Assembly (NCBI RefSeq): GCF_945859705.1
Contig: NC_079134.1
Coordinates: 18,269,545-18,333,544 of the forward strand
Origin: Episyrphus balteatus
Taxonomy: Eukaryota > Arthropoda > Insecta > Diptera > Syrphidae
Direction of reading: 5' to 3'
DNA: 64,000 nucleotides
The notes below the pieces were generated by a model that saw nothing but the letters and a program-made list of their open reading frames with translations, did no database searches and was not told the origin of the DNA. A program made the translations under genes and the position numbers. Below, piece after piece: positions 48,336 through 61,009 of this stretch. Position 1 is the first letter of the stretch, and each line of letters starts with the position of its first letter.

Positions 48336-50416
48336 TAGGGAAAGTAGGGGAAAGGCCGTCTGGCCTTTCAGTGTTTAACTGTCTTAAAACCAATAAAAAA
48401 CTTCTTCTAATTAAAATAAAGGGGCATTAATAGTCGTCTTAAGACCCCGGTTTATCTTAGACTGGGGTTTATAAAATGTTATTTAAAAAGGATAAACTCC
48501 AGTCTTTTTTAGTAATAACTTAGACAGCGTCAATGAATATGGCCCATAGTCTTTTTTCATTAAGTTTATTATTTTTTTAGAAACTCTCAAAATTAATAAA
48601 AAACACTGAAAAGAAGATAATACGTTTTGAAAAAACATAAAAAAAAACTTTCTTGGCCCCACATGAGGGTAAGACCGCCCTATCAAATTTTGTTGGTAGA
48701 CAAATTGTTTCTTTTGTTTTAAATTCAATCTATTTGCAATAATAACACACGTATGATAATATTTTCATTAGTGCTTCCTCCAGTCATTTATCTTTCTGGT
48801 AACTTTAACGAGTACCATCTTTTTTCACTTTTTTGAGCTACCTATCTGATTTTAATATGTCTTTTAATTTTATCTTTACGACTTTACTTCTTTCGCAGAA
48901 AATATTTTTTGAATATTTACTATCTACATATACAGGGTGTCCCACAGTCACCGCCCCAAATGAAAACCATGGATTCCTGAGGTCATTTTAAGTCAAAAAA
49001 CTTAAGAGGTAATTTTCTCGTTTTCGTCCCGTTTTCGAGTTACCACGGTTTTTATGATTTTTTCTCTTTTGTCCTTTAACTGGCCTTATCTTTGCCAAAC
49101 TACGTTTGATTTGAAAGATTTTTTTTGCAACCAATCAAGAATTTATTGCAGTTTAAGTTTGTCTCAAAACTTTTTTTTCTGCGGACAACCGTTTCTCCAC
49201 AATTTTGCATCAAACACAACTTTCTTCGTTTTTTAAGTTGTTTTTTACACTTTCATATTATTTAAGTCAAAAAAACACGTTAATGAGTATTAATTTTTTG
49301 TGCTTTTTATTAAACCCCAGTTTATTTTCATAAAAAAAAATAGGTTTTATTTCATAAAAAAGGCTACTGAAAGTAATTAAAAAAAAATAAACAAACTGAG
49401 TGAATTAAAAAAAAAATAATTTTTCAATACAAAATTAATTTAAATGAATTAAAACTTTTTCTGAGCTTTATCTATTTGTTGTTTTCTTAACCACAATTGC
49501 TCAGAAAAAGTTTTTAATTCATTTAAATTAATTTTTTATTTAAAAATTTTTTTTTTTTTCATTCACTCAGTTTGTTTATTTTTTTTAATTACTTTCAGTA
49601 GCCTTTTTTATGAAATAAAACTTATTTTTTTTTATGAAAATAAACTGGGCTTTAATAAAATGCACAAAAAATTTATACTCATTAACGTGTTTTTTTGACT
49701 TAAATGATATGAAAGTGTAAAAAACAACTTAAAAAACGAAAAAAGTTGTGTTTGATGCAAAATTGTGGAGAAACGGTTGTCCGCAGAAAAAAAAGTTTTG
49801 AGACAAACTTAAACTGCAATAAATTCTTGATTGGTTGCAAAAAAAACCTTTCAAATCAAACGTTGTTTGGCAAAGATAAGGCCAGTTAAAGGACAAAAGA
49901 GAAAAAATCATAAAACCGTGGTAATTTGAAAACGGGACGAAAACGAGAAAATTACCTCTTAAGTTTTTCGACTTAAAATGACCTCAGGAATCCATGGTTT
50001 TCATTTGGGGCGGTGACTGTGGGACACCCTGTATAGAAAAAGAAATGCTAAAAATACTACCGATTAACATGAACGATAACATTTGATGAAAAGTCACAAA
50101 ATTTACTGTCTCAATTGAACTTGCTCAAACTTACAAACGTAGTTGACCACATTATATTTCTATACTACTATCATGAAGTCGAATTTAGTATTACTTTAAG
50201 TCACAACTATTTTGAGGTAGCGATCAGTGCATTTATTTCATACAAATTCTGCTTTTTTAAGCTCCCACTAGAGTTTCTAAGATCGTTTGTCTCCTTGATA
50301 GTACTATGGAAATATATATACAATGGTCGACCATACCAGAAGGCACTTATTTTATGTTACAAGTGTTGCCAATATTACTTTTTTTCATGCAACAAAGTGC
50401 AACGCACTTAACCCTA
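48336..50416. mobile_element. MITE related to 31827-32391, split by a foldback insertion
   Basis: TAGGGAAAGTAGGGG at the left and TTAACCCTA at the right bound sequence that follows the free MITE at 31.8 kb. The left end directly abuts the TTA of the preceding CACTGG element. Without the foldback insert (48933-50031) its length would be about 980 bp, equal to the copy in unit 2. A 98-aa frame near the right end (50115-50411) is also open in unit 2 but resembles nothing I know. Confidence 0.65.
48933..50031. mobile_element. Foldback transposon, 1.1 kb, arms about 530 bp, TA target
   Basis: CAGGGTGTCCCACAGTCACC at the left and its complement at the right end bound two nearly identical inverted arms of about 530 bp meeting at a loop near 49467-49499. 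The arms give mirror-image 60-aa frames (49054-49236 plus, 49729-49911 minus), which are by-products. TA flanks both sides. The unit 2 site (about 59376) reads CATATATAG with no insert, so this is a clean insertion into unit 1 with a TA duplication, as for Tc1/mariner-type elements. Confidence 0.9.
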
Positions 50417-51338
50417 GATGAATTTTTAATAAAAAAGAATATTAGAAATTGCAATTGTTTTTGTAGGCTTATATGAAAATATGAATATTTTCAAGCGTAT
50501 TTAGCAAATATTTTCTTTTCTTTTATTAAATATTTTTTTTTTTTTTGTAAAATACGCAGATTTTTAAAAATTATATTGTTTTTTAATACTTTTGAGTACT
50601 TATGACAGTTTTGTTTTTGAAGTGAAAACTTCTTTAGTATCGTAGTGATTTGAAACAAGATGAAACGAAAAAGCGACACGAAAAATAATTTGATTATAAC
50701 TTCTTTGTTTTAATAGATAGATAAATTAAATTTATACTGTAGATAGGTAATTAAATAAACTATGACTGTGCAATTTCATTTTCATTCAATTTCTATTAAT
50801 TTTCTATTAATTTCATATACAATATCCTGAGATAATTATCATACAATCAGAAATCAATATTATGTTCCGTCAATAGAAAGCATGAGAGATAATTGAAACA
50901 GGAGATGTACCTATAATAAAATTTTTTAGATTCAAAAGTTGATACTTGATCATCAAAATACATAATATTGTTTAAGTTATAATAAACTTTGCATATAAAC
51001 AAACTCAAACCCACTTTACTGTTAACCCCACTAAAACTTTAACCCCACCCTTATTCCTATAACGTGTCCAAGAAGTAGTTTTTTAAATGATTAAATGTAT
51101 TCATGTGTGCAACAAAAACAAAAAGAAGCAACAAGCACCAAACAGCAAACAAGGACCAACAAACAACCAAACACCCCAATAACCAACCAAACAACTTAAT
51201 AACAAAAAAACAAACACCTAACAATAAACATGAAACAATGAACATCAGAGAATAAACAACAATTAACAATCGACAGACAAAAAACAAGAGGCAGCCAAAC
51301 AATTAAATCATTATACAACTAAACAACAAAACACTTAC

Positions 51339-51580
51339 AACAAACGAACAATCAAACAAACATTCAAACAAACAATCAAACAAACAATCAAACAAACAAT
51401 CAAACAAACATTCAATCAAACAATCAAACAAACAATCAAACAAATAATCAAACAAACAATCAAACATACAATCAAACACAATCAAACAAATAATCAAACA
51501 AACAATCAAACAAACAATCAAACAAACAATCAAACACACAATCAAACAATCAAACAAACATACAAACAATCTAACCAACA
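51339..51580. repeat. 12-bp minisatellite (AATCAAACAAAC) in unit 1
   Basis: About 20 imperfect copies of AATCAAACAAAC just before the Helitron 3' end. The opposite strand gives a repetitive Cys-Leu-Ile-Val / Cys-Leu-Phe-Asp frame, an artefact of 12 being divisible by 3. A minisatellite near the 3' end is common in non-autonomous Helitrons. Confidence 0.9.
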
Positions 51581-51640
51581 TTCAACTATATACAAAAAAC
51601 ACTATTTATAAAACACTATATAATTCCACTCATAACCATA

Positions 51641-51675
51641 GCAGCGAAGCGCTATGCAACGGGCGGGTCGGCTAG
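51641..51675 (+). other. Helitron 3' terminus of unit 1 (hairpin + CTAG)
   Basis: Hairpin AGCG/CGCT with an AAG loop, 18 nt of GC-rich sequence, then CTAG followed by T. This is the rolling-circle termination signature. The T at 51676 is also the first base of unit 2. Confidence 0.8.
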
Positions 51676-53706
51676 TACTATATTATAAATGCGTTGATTT
51701 TTTTTTTTCCACCATTCACATAATCACTGGCTCTATATGGGAAAAAAATAAAAATTCTCAAACTCAATGGTATATGATAGGTATTGGTGAAGCGGTTTGC
51801 ACTAAGAAAGGTTTTTACTCAAATCGCACATTTAATAGGGTAAAACGGGGCAAAATGGCAAAATAAAAAAATTATCTAAAATCTAAATGCGATGTCGTAG
51901 AGAGTTGATTTTTTTTGCAATAGATAGATAATCATTTTTTATGTCGATGGACTTTTGGTAAAAAATTTTTAAAAATCTAAATCGGTAAGAAATCGTTAGG
52001 TTTTGAAAAGCTTATCAATTTGGGGCAAGTTGAGAAAGGGGTGATTACGAGAGAGGGGAATTTTTTTGGGAAAATCTGAGTACACCAATGAATAGGTGGT
52101 GGAAAAATATTCGAGACGTGTGTTGGGATTTTTTTTTAAACTAACTGGTTTTTGAGATAGAGAGTTTTTAAAAACACCTATTTTTTGCGTCTTAAAATTG
52201 GGTGGGTTTTTATTTTTAGAAATATTTCCGAGTGCTCAATAAATCTGAAACTTATAGGGTGTATAGGTGGAGTATGTATGAGTGTATGTGCAAAAAATTG
52301 GAACTCTAAAATGAAATTTTCCATCAAAATCGAGATGAAGAAGTTTTTTGGAGCCAAGTTTTTTGGTCATTTTTTCCCGTTTTTAACCGTTTTTTATTTG
52401 TATCTTTTTTTGTTTAACTCATAAATATATGAAATTTACAGGGTTGATAGATTGTTGTTAGGACTATATGTGTACAAAATTTCAATCAATTTCGCAGACA
52501 CAATTTTGAGATAACGGTAAAATAAAATGTTGGAATTCAACAGGTTATAACTTTTGATCTAGAGCAGATAGAAATTTTATTAAACTTTTATGAGCATCCT
52601 GATACAATTACCTTTCATTTGGTATATCACACATAACGGTAGACTAACTACAAGCTACACAATGTTAAATCAAGAAACTTGCGAAAACACTCAAAACACC
52701 AGTGGAGATCTGTTGATCATGAACAGTCACCAGTGTAGGAAGTACCGTAATCTCAGTCTGGAAATTCCACATGGTTGACTTTAAAAAATTCTAACTTTTC
52801 TTGTAGGCAACTTGGAAATAAGATTGAACCGTCATGTGAAAGGTGAAACAATAAGCTTTCACATGGTATAAAAATTTATGTAGGTTGTCATTGAAAAAAA
52901 TTGATTTAATAGCATGAGAAGAAAAAAAAAAATGTTTTTTTTGCTTTTTTTGATGAAAATACATTGAGTTCAAAAAATTCTAGCTCTTTTTTTTAGATGT
53001 CTCATAGACCTGATATATATATATATTTTAAGCTAAGACAATAAGCTTTTATATGGTATAAAATTTTTTATAGGTTGTCATTAAAAAAAATTGAATAAAT
53101 GACGTGTGAAGATAAATTTATAGGTTTTTTTTGCTTTTTTTGATGAAAATGATTGTTTTCAATAAATTATTTTTATACTTTTTGAGCATTCTTGAAATTT
53201 TAATATGGCTTTATTCTTTAGGAAATTTTATAAGCTTTTTCATGGTGTAATTTTTTTCTAAGCTTTTCATATTAAAAAATCGATATATTGATAAAAGAAT
53301 AAAAAAAAAGTGTTTTTTTTTTGCTTTTTTTGTAAAATTTGATTGACTTTAAAAAATTATTACTTTTTTTCTACAAAACTTACAGATATAAATTAAGTCT
53401 CAATTTCTAGCTTAAGTAACAAGCTATAATATGGTGCTATTATTTTATTAATTTTTAAACAAAAAAGTTGTAAAAAAAAATTAAATAATAATATTTTTTT
53501 GTTTTTTTTTTTCAAGAAATAAGAAAATTTAAAATATTACAATCTACCTACACATGATTTGTCACAGTTTCTTTGATACTTGCTTGATTTATCTGATTGA
53601 GGTATCAATGGAAAGGTAATATCACATATAAAATTAAAAAAATAAAATCTTTCAAAATTCTTAAAAAAATAAAGCAATAAAGGGTTATATAGAAAAAACA
53701 GACTAA

Positions 53707-54921
53707 GGGCCAATTTATTGAGCCCCCATTAAATTTTGAAATTTATCGTTTTAGTTAAAAGCGTTGTTAAACTATTGACGCCTTTAAGTATACATCATTA
53801 AAAATTCATTTAATTCACCCTTCTTTAGTTAAAGTGCTTACTTTTAATGGAAACTTTAAATTTAAAACTCTGTTAAAAATATCCTAGGGATTTTTTTATT
53901 TTTTTGAAAAATTAATTTGTCAAAATTTAATATTTGTCAAATTAAATATGTACCTATAATAAATAGATACATAGATTTGAATTAAAAGATTTAAATGAAG
54001 AATAATAAAACAAATATAAAAACTGGTCCATAAGCGAGGGTATCAAAATGTCAGTGTGTACCAAAAACTGATGCAATTGCAATTTTATGAGATGAAAATA
54101 TTATCCATCAACGCTTGTGTTTCTTTGAAGTGGAGAAGATGATTTTGTATATTGTGCTGTTCTGTGGAGTAGATCCATTAATTTTTTTGAATTTATGTCC
54201 TTTCAAAATCTTTATCTTTAGTGCAATGTTGCAATAAAATGAAAACAGGCTATAAGTCGTTTGTACTAAAACGACAAGAAAACGACTTGCTCTAGGAGCG
54301 CCAATTTGAATTAATTTTGAACTTTATAACTTCGTAATTCTGTCCGCTCTTCGCCCCTTTTCCTTAAAGCACGATAATTGCTTTACTAGAACCAGAATTT
54401 TGGCGTCCAGAGAGATTCTTTTTTTTGGGTCGTTTTAGGACAACGTATTAGGGAATTTTTGTCATAAATATGTAGATATGAATCTTATTCGATTCTTAGC
54501 AATCGTCCGCGTGACTCCTTAATACACCTAAAAAATCTACAATAGAATTTCCAGTTGATAAAGGTGCATAAAAGCAATATTTATTCAGAAGCAGACCGAT
54601 ACAATACATTTATATAACTTCATTGAAATCACATCACAAAATTTGCACAAACATATTAGGACTAATAATTTATTTCAACAATCCTTTAAAGAAATGTTAT
54701 CTAATTTTTCGATGTTTATTCCTTCGGTGGACTATTTTGTTTTCTGTTTCGATTTTGGTGTTTTAACTAAAACGACTTTTAAATTTAATGCTCTATTAGT
54801 TAATGTAGTCAAACTTAAAAAACTCTTAAAAGAGACTGAATAAATGAATTTTGTTTTTTAATTTAAAATTCCCTTTTTTAATGGAGATTTAAAGTTTAAT
54901 GGAGAGTCAATAAATTGGCCC
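53707..54921. mobile_element. PIF/Harbinger-like element in unit 2
   Basis: Same element and position as 43246-44456, flanked by intact TAA on both sides (53704-53706, 54922-54924). Shared position shows insertion before the two units separated. Confidence 0.8.
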
Positions 54922-54971
54922 TAAGTACTACATTTTTTACCGCTTTGATTACTTTTCTTATGCATTAATTA

Positions 54972-55621
54972 CACTGGTTTACAAAGGTTTTGTTGCCGAA
55001 ACAAAAATATACTTTTCTGAAGGTTTTCAGTGTGTTGAACTCGAATCCGAAGTCATAAACAACTAATCAGCTCCCGTTTTTGAGATATTACCGTTAGAAA
55101 ATGCAAAAAAACGTTTTTTTTGATTTCTTCGGACCTTATTCTTTTGTATAAGGAAAATTGTTTGAGAATATTTAGTAACGGTTTCTATAAAAACTGTTTT
55201 CCATCTTTCGATAACTGTTTAAATCTTTTCAATATCTTTTGTATTGCCCGAGATATCTTAAAATTAAGTAAGTGGGTTTTTCTTCATATATCATAAAGGA
55301 GATAATGACGTCATAAAATTTATAAAAATACCAAACAACTGAGGATATCTCGGGCAATAAAAAAGATATCGGAAAGATTTAAACAGATTTAAAAAGGTGA
55401 TAAATACTTCTTATAAAAACCGTTACTAAATATGCTCAAACAATTTTCCTTATATAAAAAAATAAGGTCCGAAGTACTGCATACTCTAACGGTAATATTT
55501 CAAAAACGGGAGCTGATTAATTTTTTTTGACTTCGGATTCGAGTTCAGCACACTGAAAACCTTCAGAAAAGTATAATTTTGTTTCGGCAACAAAAAAAAA
55601 GTTTAATTTTGTTAACCAGTG
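54972..55621. mobile_element. Palindromic CACTGG element in unit 2
   Basis: Same insertion as 44507-45156, with TTA on each side and nearly identical sequence. Confidence 0.8.
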
Positions 55622-57578
55622 TTATATATCTAATTTACTATTTTTCTACACAAACGTATGCTTAATTTGACTTATCAACTTTACTGTATGTCAATTACAA
55701 GCGTCTTGAAAAATAATTGAAATATGCTTATACGCAATTCTAAGCAAAATTCAAGGTATTTGGTCGGAAAAAATTCATATTCTAAAAACTCTGATTTGAT
55801 TTCAGAAATCCACTTATTACTTCGGTATTTTTATTTTTAAATTACAATAAATGGGTTCTCAAATAAATCATGATATTTAGGGTCACTGTATGTATTTTGA
55901 TCAATTAATAATACTGAAAATCACCATAATTTTTGAAGGTTTTATTTGAAAAATAAAATGTTTTTCTCTCACTTATTCTGACCAGCTGCATTAAAAGTTT
56001 TTATTTTCATTTCAAATAGTACTTAGAATGTTCATTAATATTGTCCAATATAGTAGAGTAACTAAAGCTCCAAAAGTGGCAGTATTTGAAATAAGAAATT
56101 ATTTAAAAATTTTAACATGTCCTTTTAAAAACTTTTTCGTAATATAAATTGCATTTATTTTTCAAATTTTTTTAGCCACATTTTTTAAAATTTGAAATTA
56201 TAAAAGGAAATGTCAATATGTATTACAGTTTATGAAAAAAATTTAAAAGTATTTCATTTTCGAAGAACTTTTTTAATAGAAGTTTTGAAAAAAAAAATTA
56301 ACTATTTTTTTTTTTTTTGTAAATTAGCTAATTTTTTTTAAGTTCAACATTTAAATATTAAGTTATTTTTTCACCATTCAATAGCCCTTATTGTTGAAAG
56401 TAAAATAGCAAAAGTTTAAAGTTCTTATTTGCCAAAGTCTTTGAGAAAATCAATTATTTTAATGCAAAAATTCTGTTTTTATCAAAAAATCCAATGAAAA
56501 TGAAGTAATTTTTATTTTTTTTTTTTTTCAAATCTGTAATAAATATTACCTTTTCCTCTTCGGAATTCATCTGATAAATAAAATAAATTCAAATATTACT
56601 AGGAAAAAGTTTGAAAAAAAACCCATTTAAAAATTTTTAGTAAGGTTTTTTTTTACAAAACTCTCAGTTGAGGACCAATTTTTCGAAAAGTCTTGATTAT
56701 ATAGTGAATTTAAATTTATATAGATAGAAATGAGATTCTGGTTTTTTTTTTTAAAGTGTAGGTATGCAAATATTGTAGGTGCTGCCGTTGGGTTTAAAAT
56801 ATTTTGTTTGCATTTGAAGTCAGTTCGTGAGAAAATTAAAGGTAGTCTTTTACTACCATATATTTGTTTTCCTTAAATTACGTAGAGAATCTTAAGTATC
56901 ATTTATCTTATGAAATTTAAGCAAAAAAATGGTTTTGTTAAAAAAAATTTAATTTCATCGTTTAAAAAAAAAAAGATCATCAAAATCAGATCTGTTCGGC
57001 CGGGTTTTCTAATAATTTGCTTTAGTTACTACACTAATAAAAATTATTGCTTTATAATGTCTACGAGCTTCAAATTAATTTTTCAAATATCATAAAATTT
57101 AAAATTTTATAGGTAAATCTATGAAAAGTTGAAATATTGTAAAACACCAGCACATTATTGCTCACAGTTTCCTTAATAATTGCTGGATTTGTATATCAAT
57201 AGAAATGCAATATGATGTATAAATTTAAATAAAAAAAAAAAAAACCTTGAAAATTTTTGAAAAACTAAAGCAAGAAAGTCTTCAATTCCAAAAACTGACT
57301 AAATATTACACTTTTAACTGTTATGATTACTATTTTTTCGCAAACTTGATAAATTAAAAATGTATCCATATCAAACATTATTCTGCGTCAATTACAAGCT
57401 TAATGAAAAATAATTGAATTATCCTTATATGTAAAGCAAAATTCAACGCTTTTAGTCATAAAATGAATTAATTTTTGAACTCTGGATTAATCTTAAAAAA
57501 CAATTAATTATAAATTCGGAAATTAATTTTTGATCATTATAAATGCGATTTTAAATGAAAGATAACATTCAAAGCTTA

Positions 57579-58777
57579 CACTGGTCTGCAAGGAAATCCT
57601 CCTTTAAATAAAACTATGTATATTGTATACTTTTCTAAAGGATTTTTGTATGCTGATTCCGAATCCGAAGTCAGAATTGATGTAGTACGTCACGTTTTTC
57701 AGATATTCCCGTTAGACAATCTCAAAATCCCATTTTTTTTGCTGTTTTCGAAGAAATATTTTGGCATAATGTAATATTTTTCAATTAAAATTCTTACGGT
57801 TTTTAAAAGAACTTATTTTTTTCTTTCAAATTAAGTTTCAATCTTCTCAATAACTCTTTTCTTCTCCGAGATATCTTAAGTAAGTTTAGTAGGTTTGGCA
57901 TATCTTATCATAAAAAAAACTTATCTTTAAAAATTATTATATCTTTCTCCCTAGAAAAAAAAAATATACTTTTCTAATGGACTTTAGTGTGCTGATTTTG
58001 AATCCGAACTCAAAATTTCGGTCAGCTCTGGTTTGTGAGATATAGTAGTTTTAATTGAGATTTTCTAAGAAAAAACTTGATTTTGTGATACTTTAATGCG
58101 AATATCTTAAAATCCTCAGGTGATAGAATTTTTTTGACTTCGGATTCTAACTCAGCACATCAAAAATTTTAAGAAAAGTATACTTTTGTTTCTAGGAGAA
58201 ACAAATCTGAAGCTTTATAAGTCAGTTTATCGAATGGTTTATTACAAATAAGATATTTATAAATACATAGAAAAATAGTATATAAAATTACAAAACACGT
58301 AAAAAAATTTTTTAATGTATTTTATTATGGTTTTCTTTACATATTTGACTTTTTAAATATAATGGGCGTTGATATTTTACATTTTCCTTAATTAAGGTGT
58401 TTTTGTTCATGTTGGATTTACTAAAAAGTAAAGGGTTTCGATATTTCTGCTTTTTTTATAAATCAGTATTTTAAAACATGAGTAAACATTAATGTAAAAG
58501 GACATATTTGGTGTGAATCGATAGGCCATATTACGAGGAATAAGTCCTCCAAATTTGAGCTCAATGCTACAAATAGTTTTAATTTTGCACGAGTTCAAAT
58601 AAATCTAAAAGGTTGATTTTTTAGAAACTACCCACATTTTTCAAAAATCATTTTTACAAAAATGGTACCTGATAGAATTTTTCTGAAACCAGGTTTAGAT
58701 TCAAGAAAGTCTAATCTGTCATAATATCAAACAATTATTTGAAGGAGAAAAAAAAAGTTAAATTTTGCAGACCAGTG
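57579..58777. mobile_element. Second palindromic CACTGG element in unit 2
   Basis: Same insertion as 47138-48331. One visible difference is a short inserted ATCTTAAAATCC-like stretch near 58104. Confidence 0.75.
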
Positions 58778-58781
58778 TTAT

Positions 58782-59767
58782 TAGGGAAAGTAGGGGAAAG
58801 GCCGTCTGGCCTTTCAGTGTTTAACTGTCTTAAAACCAATAAAAAACTTCTTCTAATTAAAATAAAGGGGCATTAATAGTCGTCTTAAGACCCCGGTTTA
58901 TCTTAGACTGGGGTTTATAAAATGTTATTTAAAAAGGATAAACTCCAGTCTTTTTTAGTAATAACTTAGACAGCGTCAATGAATATGGCCCATAGTCTTT
59001 TTTCATTAAGTTTATTATTTTTTTAGAAACTCTCAAAATTAATAAAAAACACTGAAAAGAAGATAATACGTTTTGAAAAAACATAAAAAAAAACTTTCTT
59101 GGCCCCACATGAGGGTAAGACCGCCCTATCAAATTTTGTTGGTGGACAAATTGTTTCTTTTGTTTTAAATTCAATCTATTTGCAATAATAACACACGTAT
59201 GATAATATTTTCATTAGTGCTTCCTCCAGTCATTTATCTTTCTGGTAACTTTAACGAGTACCATCTTTTTTCACTTTTTTGAGCTACCTATCTGATTTTA
59301 ATATGTCTTTTAATTTTATCTTTACGACTTTACTTCTTTCGCAGAAAATATTTTTTGAATATTTACTATCTACATATATAGAAAAAGAAATGCTAAAAAT
59401 ACTACCGATTAACATGAACGATAACATTTGATGAAAAGTCACAAAATTTACTGTCTCAATGGAACTTGCTCAAACTTACAAACGTAGTTGACCACATTGT
59501 ATATATATTTCTATACTACTATCATGAAGTCGAATTTAGTATTACTTTAAGTCACAACTATTTTGAGGTAGCGATCAGTGCATTTATTTCATACAAATTC
59601 TGCTTTTTTAAGCTCCCACTAGAGTTTCTAAGATCGTTTGTCTCCTTGATAGTACTATGGAAATATATATACAATGGTCGACCATACCAGAAGGCACTTA
59701 TTTTATGTTACAAGTGTTGCCAATATTACTTTTTTTCATGCAACAAAGTGCAACGCACTTAACCCTA
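58782..59767. mobile_element. MITE related to 31827-32391, uninterrupted copy in unit 2
   Basis: Counterpart of 48336-50416 without the foldback insertion. The empty TA site is at about 59374-59380 (CATATATAG). Confidence 0.65.
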
Positions 59768-60697
59768 GATGAATTTTTAATAAAAAAGAATATTAGAAAT
59801 TGCAATTGTTTTTGTAGGCTTATATGAAAATATGAATATTTTCAAGCGTATTTAGCAAATATTTTCTTTTCTTTTATTAAATATTTTTTTTTTTTTTTGT
59901 AAAATACGCAGATTTTTAAAAATTATATTGTTTTTAATACTTTTGAGTACTTATGACAGTTTTGTTTTTGAAGTGAAAACTTCTTTAGTATCGTAGTGAT
60001 TTGAAACAAGATGAAACGAAAAAGCGACACGAAAAATAATTTGATTATAACTTCTTTGTTTTAATAGATAGATAAATTAAATTTATACTGTAGATAGGTA
60101 ATTAAATAAACTATGACTGTGCAATTTCATTTTCATTCAATTTCTATTAATTTTCTATTAATTTCATATACAATATCCTGAGATAATTATCATACAATCA
60201 GAAATCAATATTATGTTCCGTCAATAGAAAGCATGAGAGATAATTGAAACAGGAGATGTACCTATAATAAAATTTTTTAGATTCAAAAGTTGATACTTGA
60301 TCATCAAAATACATAATATTGTTTAAGTTATAATAAACTTTGCATATAAACAAACTCAAACCCACTTTACTGTTAACCCCACTAAAACTTTAACCCCACC
60401 CTTATTCCTATAACGTGTCCAAGAAGTAGTTTTTTAAATGATTAAATGTATTCATGTGTACAACAAAAACAAAAAGAAGCAACAAGCACCAAACAGCAAA
60501 CAAGGACCAACAAACAACCAAACACCCCAATAACCAACCAAACAACTTAATAACAAAAAAACAAACACCTAACAATAAACATGAAACAATGAACATCAGA
60601 GAATAAACAACAATTAACAATCGAAAGACAAAAAACAAGAGGCAGCCAAACAATTAAATCATTATACAACTAAACAACAAAACACTTACAACAAACG

Positions 60698-60905
60698 AAC
60701 AATCAAACAAACAATCAAACAAACAATCAAACAAACAATCAAACAAACAATCAAACAAACAATCAAACAAACAATCAAACAAACAATCAATCAAACAAAC
60801 TAAACAATCAAACATACAATCAAACACAATCAAACAAATAATCAAACAAACAATCAAACAAACAATCAAACAATCAAACAAATAAACAAACATACAAACA
60901 ATCTA
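60698..60905. repeat. 12-bp minisatellite (AATCAAACAAAC) in unit 2
   Basis: Same repeat as in unit 1, with a different number and pattern of variant copies, as expected of fast length change. Confidence 0.9.
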
Positions 60906-60974
60906 ACCAACATTCAACTATATACATAAAACACTATATACATAAAACACTATTTGATTGCACTCATAACCATA

Positions 60975-61009
60975 GCAGCGAAGCGCTATGCAACGGGCGG
61001 GTCGGCTAG
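60975..61009 (+). other. Helitron 3' terminus of unit 2 (hairpin + CTAG)
   Basis: AGCG (60977-60980) pairs with CGCT (60984-60987). GC-rich sequence and CTAG follow, then T and the start of unit 3. Confidence 0.8.

Larger units (their letters stand above)
41228..51675 (+). mobile_element. Non-autonomous Helitron, unit 1 of a tandem array (about 10.4 kb)
   Basis: The start TACTATATTATAAATGCG resembles known insect Helitron 5' ends (ACTAATATTATAAATGCG type). The end has hairpin AGCG-AAG-CGCT (51643-51653), then ATGCAACGGGCGGGTCGG and CTAG (51672-51675), the CTRR signature with an upstream hairpin. No Rep/helicase frame exists, so it is non-autonomous. It carries nested elements (Harbinger-like, two CACTGG palindromes, a MITE, a foldback) and a 12-bp minisatellite before the end. 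Unit 2 follows immediately and is nearly identical at an offset of about 10446 bp. A canonical TC start is not seen, so the exact 5' base is uncertain. Confidence 0.8.
51676..61009 (+). mobile_element. Non-autonomous Helitron, unit 2 of the tandem array (about 9.3 kb)
   Basis: Begins at the base after the CTAG of unit 1 with the same start (TACTATATTATAAATGCG) and ends with the same hairpin and CTAG (61006-61009). It is nearly identical to unit 1 throughout, with scattered single-base and short indel differences. Clear structural differences are the absence of the 1.1-kb foldback and a shorter minisatellite with a different pattern. A 62-codon open frame (52590-52778) lies in the block conserved in all family copies. 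No replication-helicase gene. Confidence 0.8.

Noticed and set aside
49054..49911. Pair of matching 60-aa frames on opposite strands
   Set aside because: They are mirror images caused by the inverted arms of the foldback element, with no domain and no start context.
51303..51581. Cys-Leu-Ile-Val / Cys-Leu-Phe-Asp repeat protein (also at 60654-60893)
   Set aside because: Pure product of the 12-bp AATCAAACAAAC minisatellite read on the opposite strand.
41228..61009. Pair of LTRs or an LTR retrotransposon
   Set aside because: The repeated units are 9-10 kb and contiguous, lack TG...CA ends, primer-binding site and polyprotein frames, and end in hairpin + CTAG as Helitrons do.
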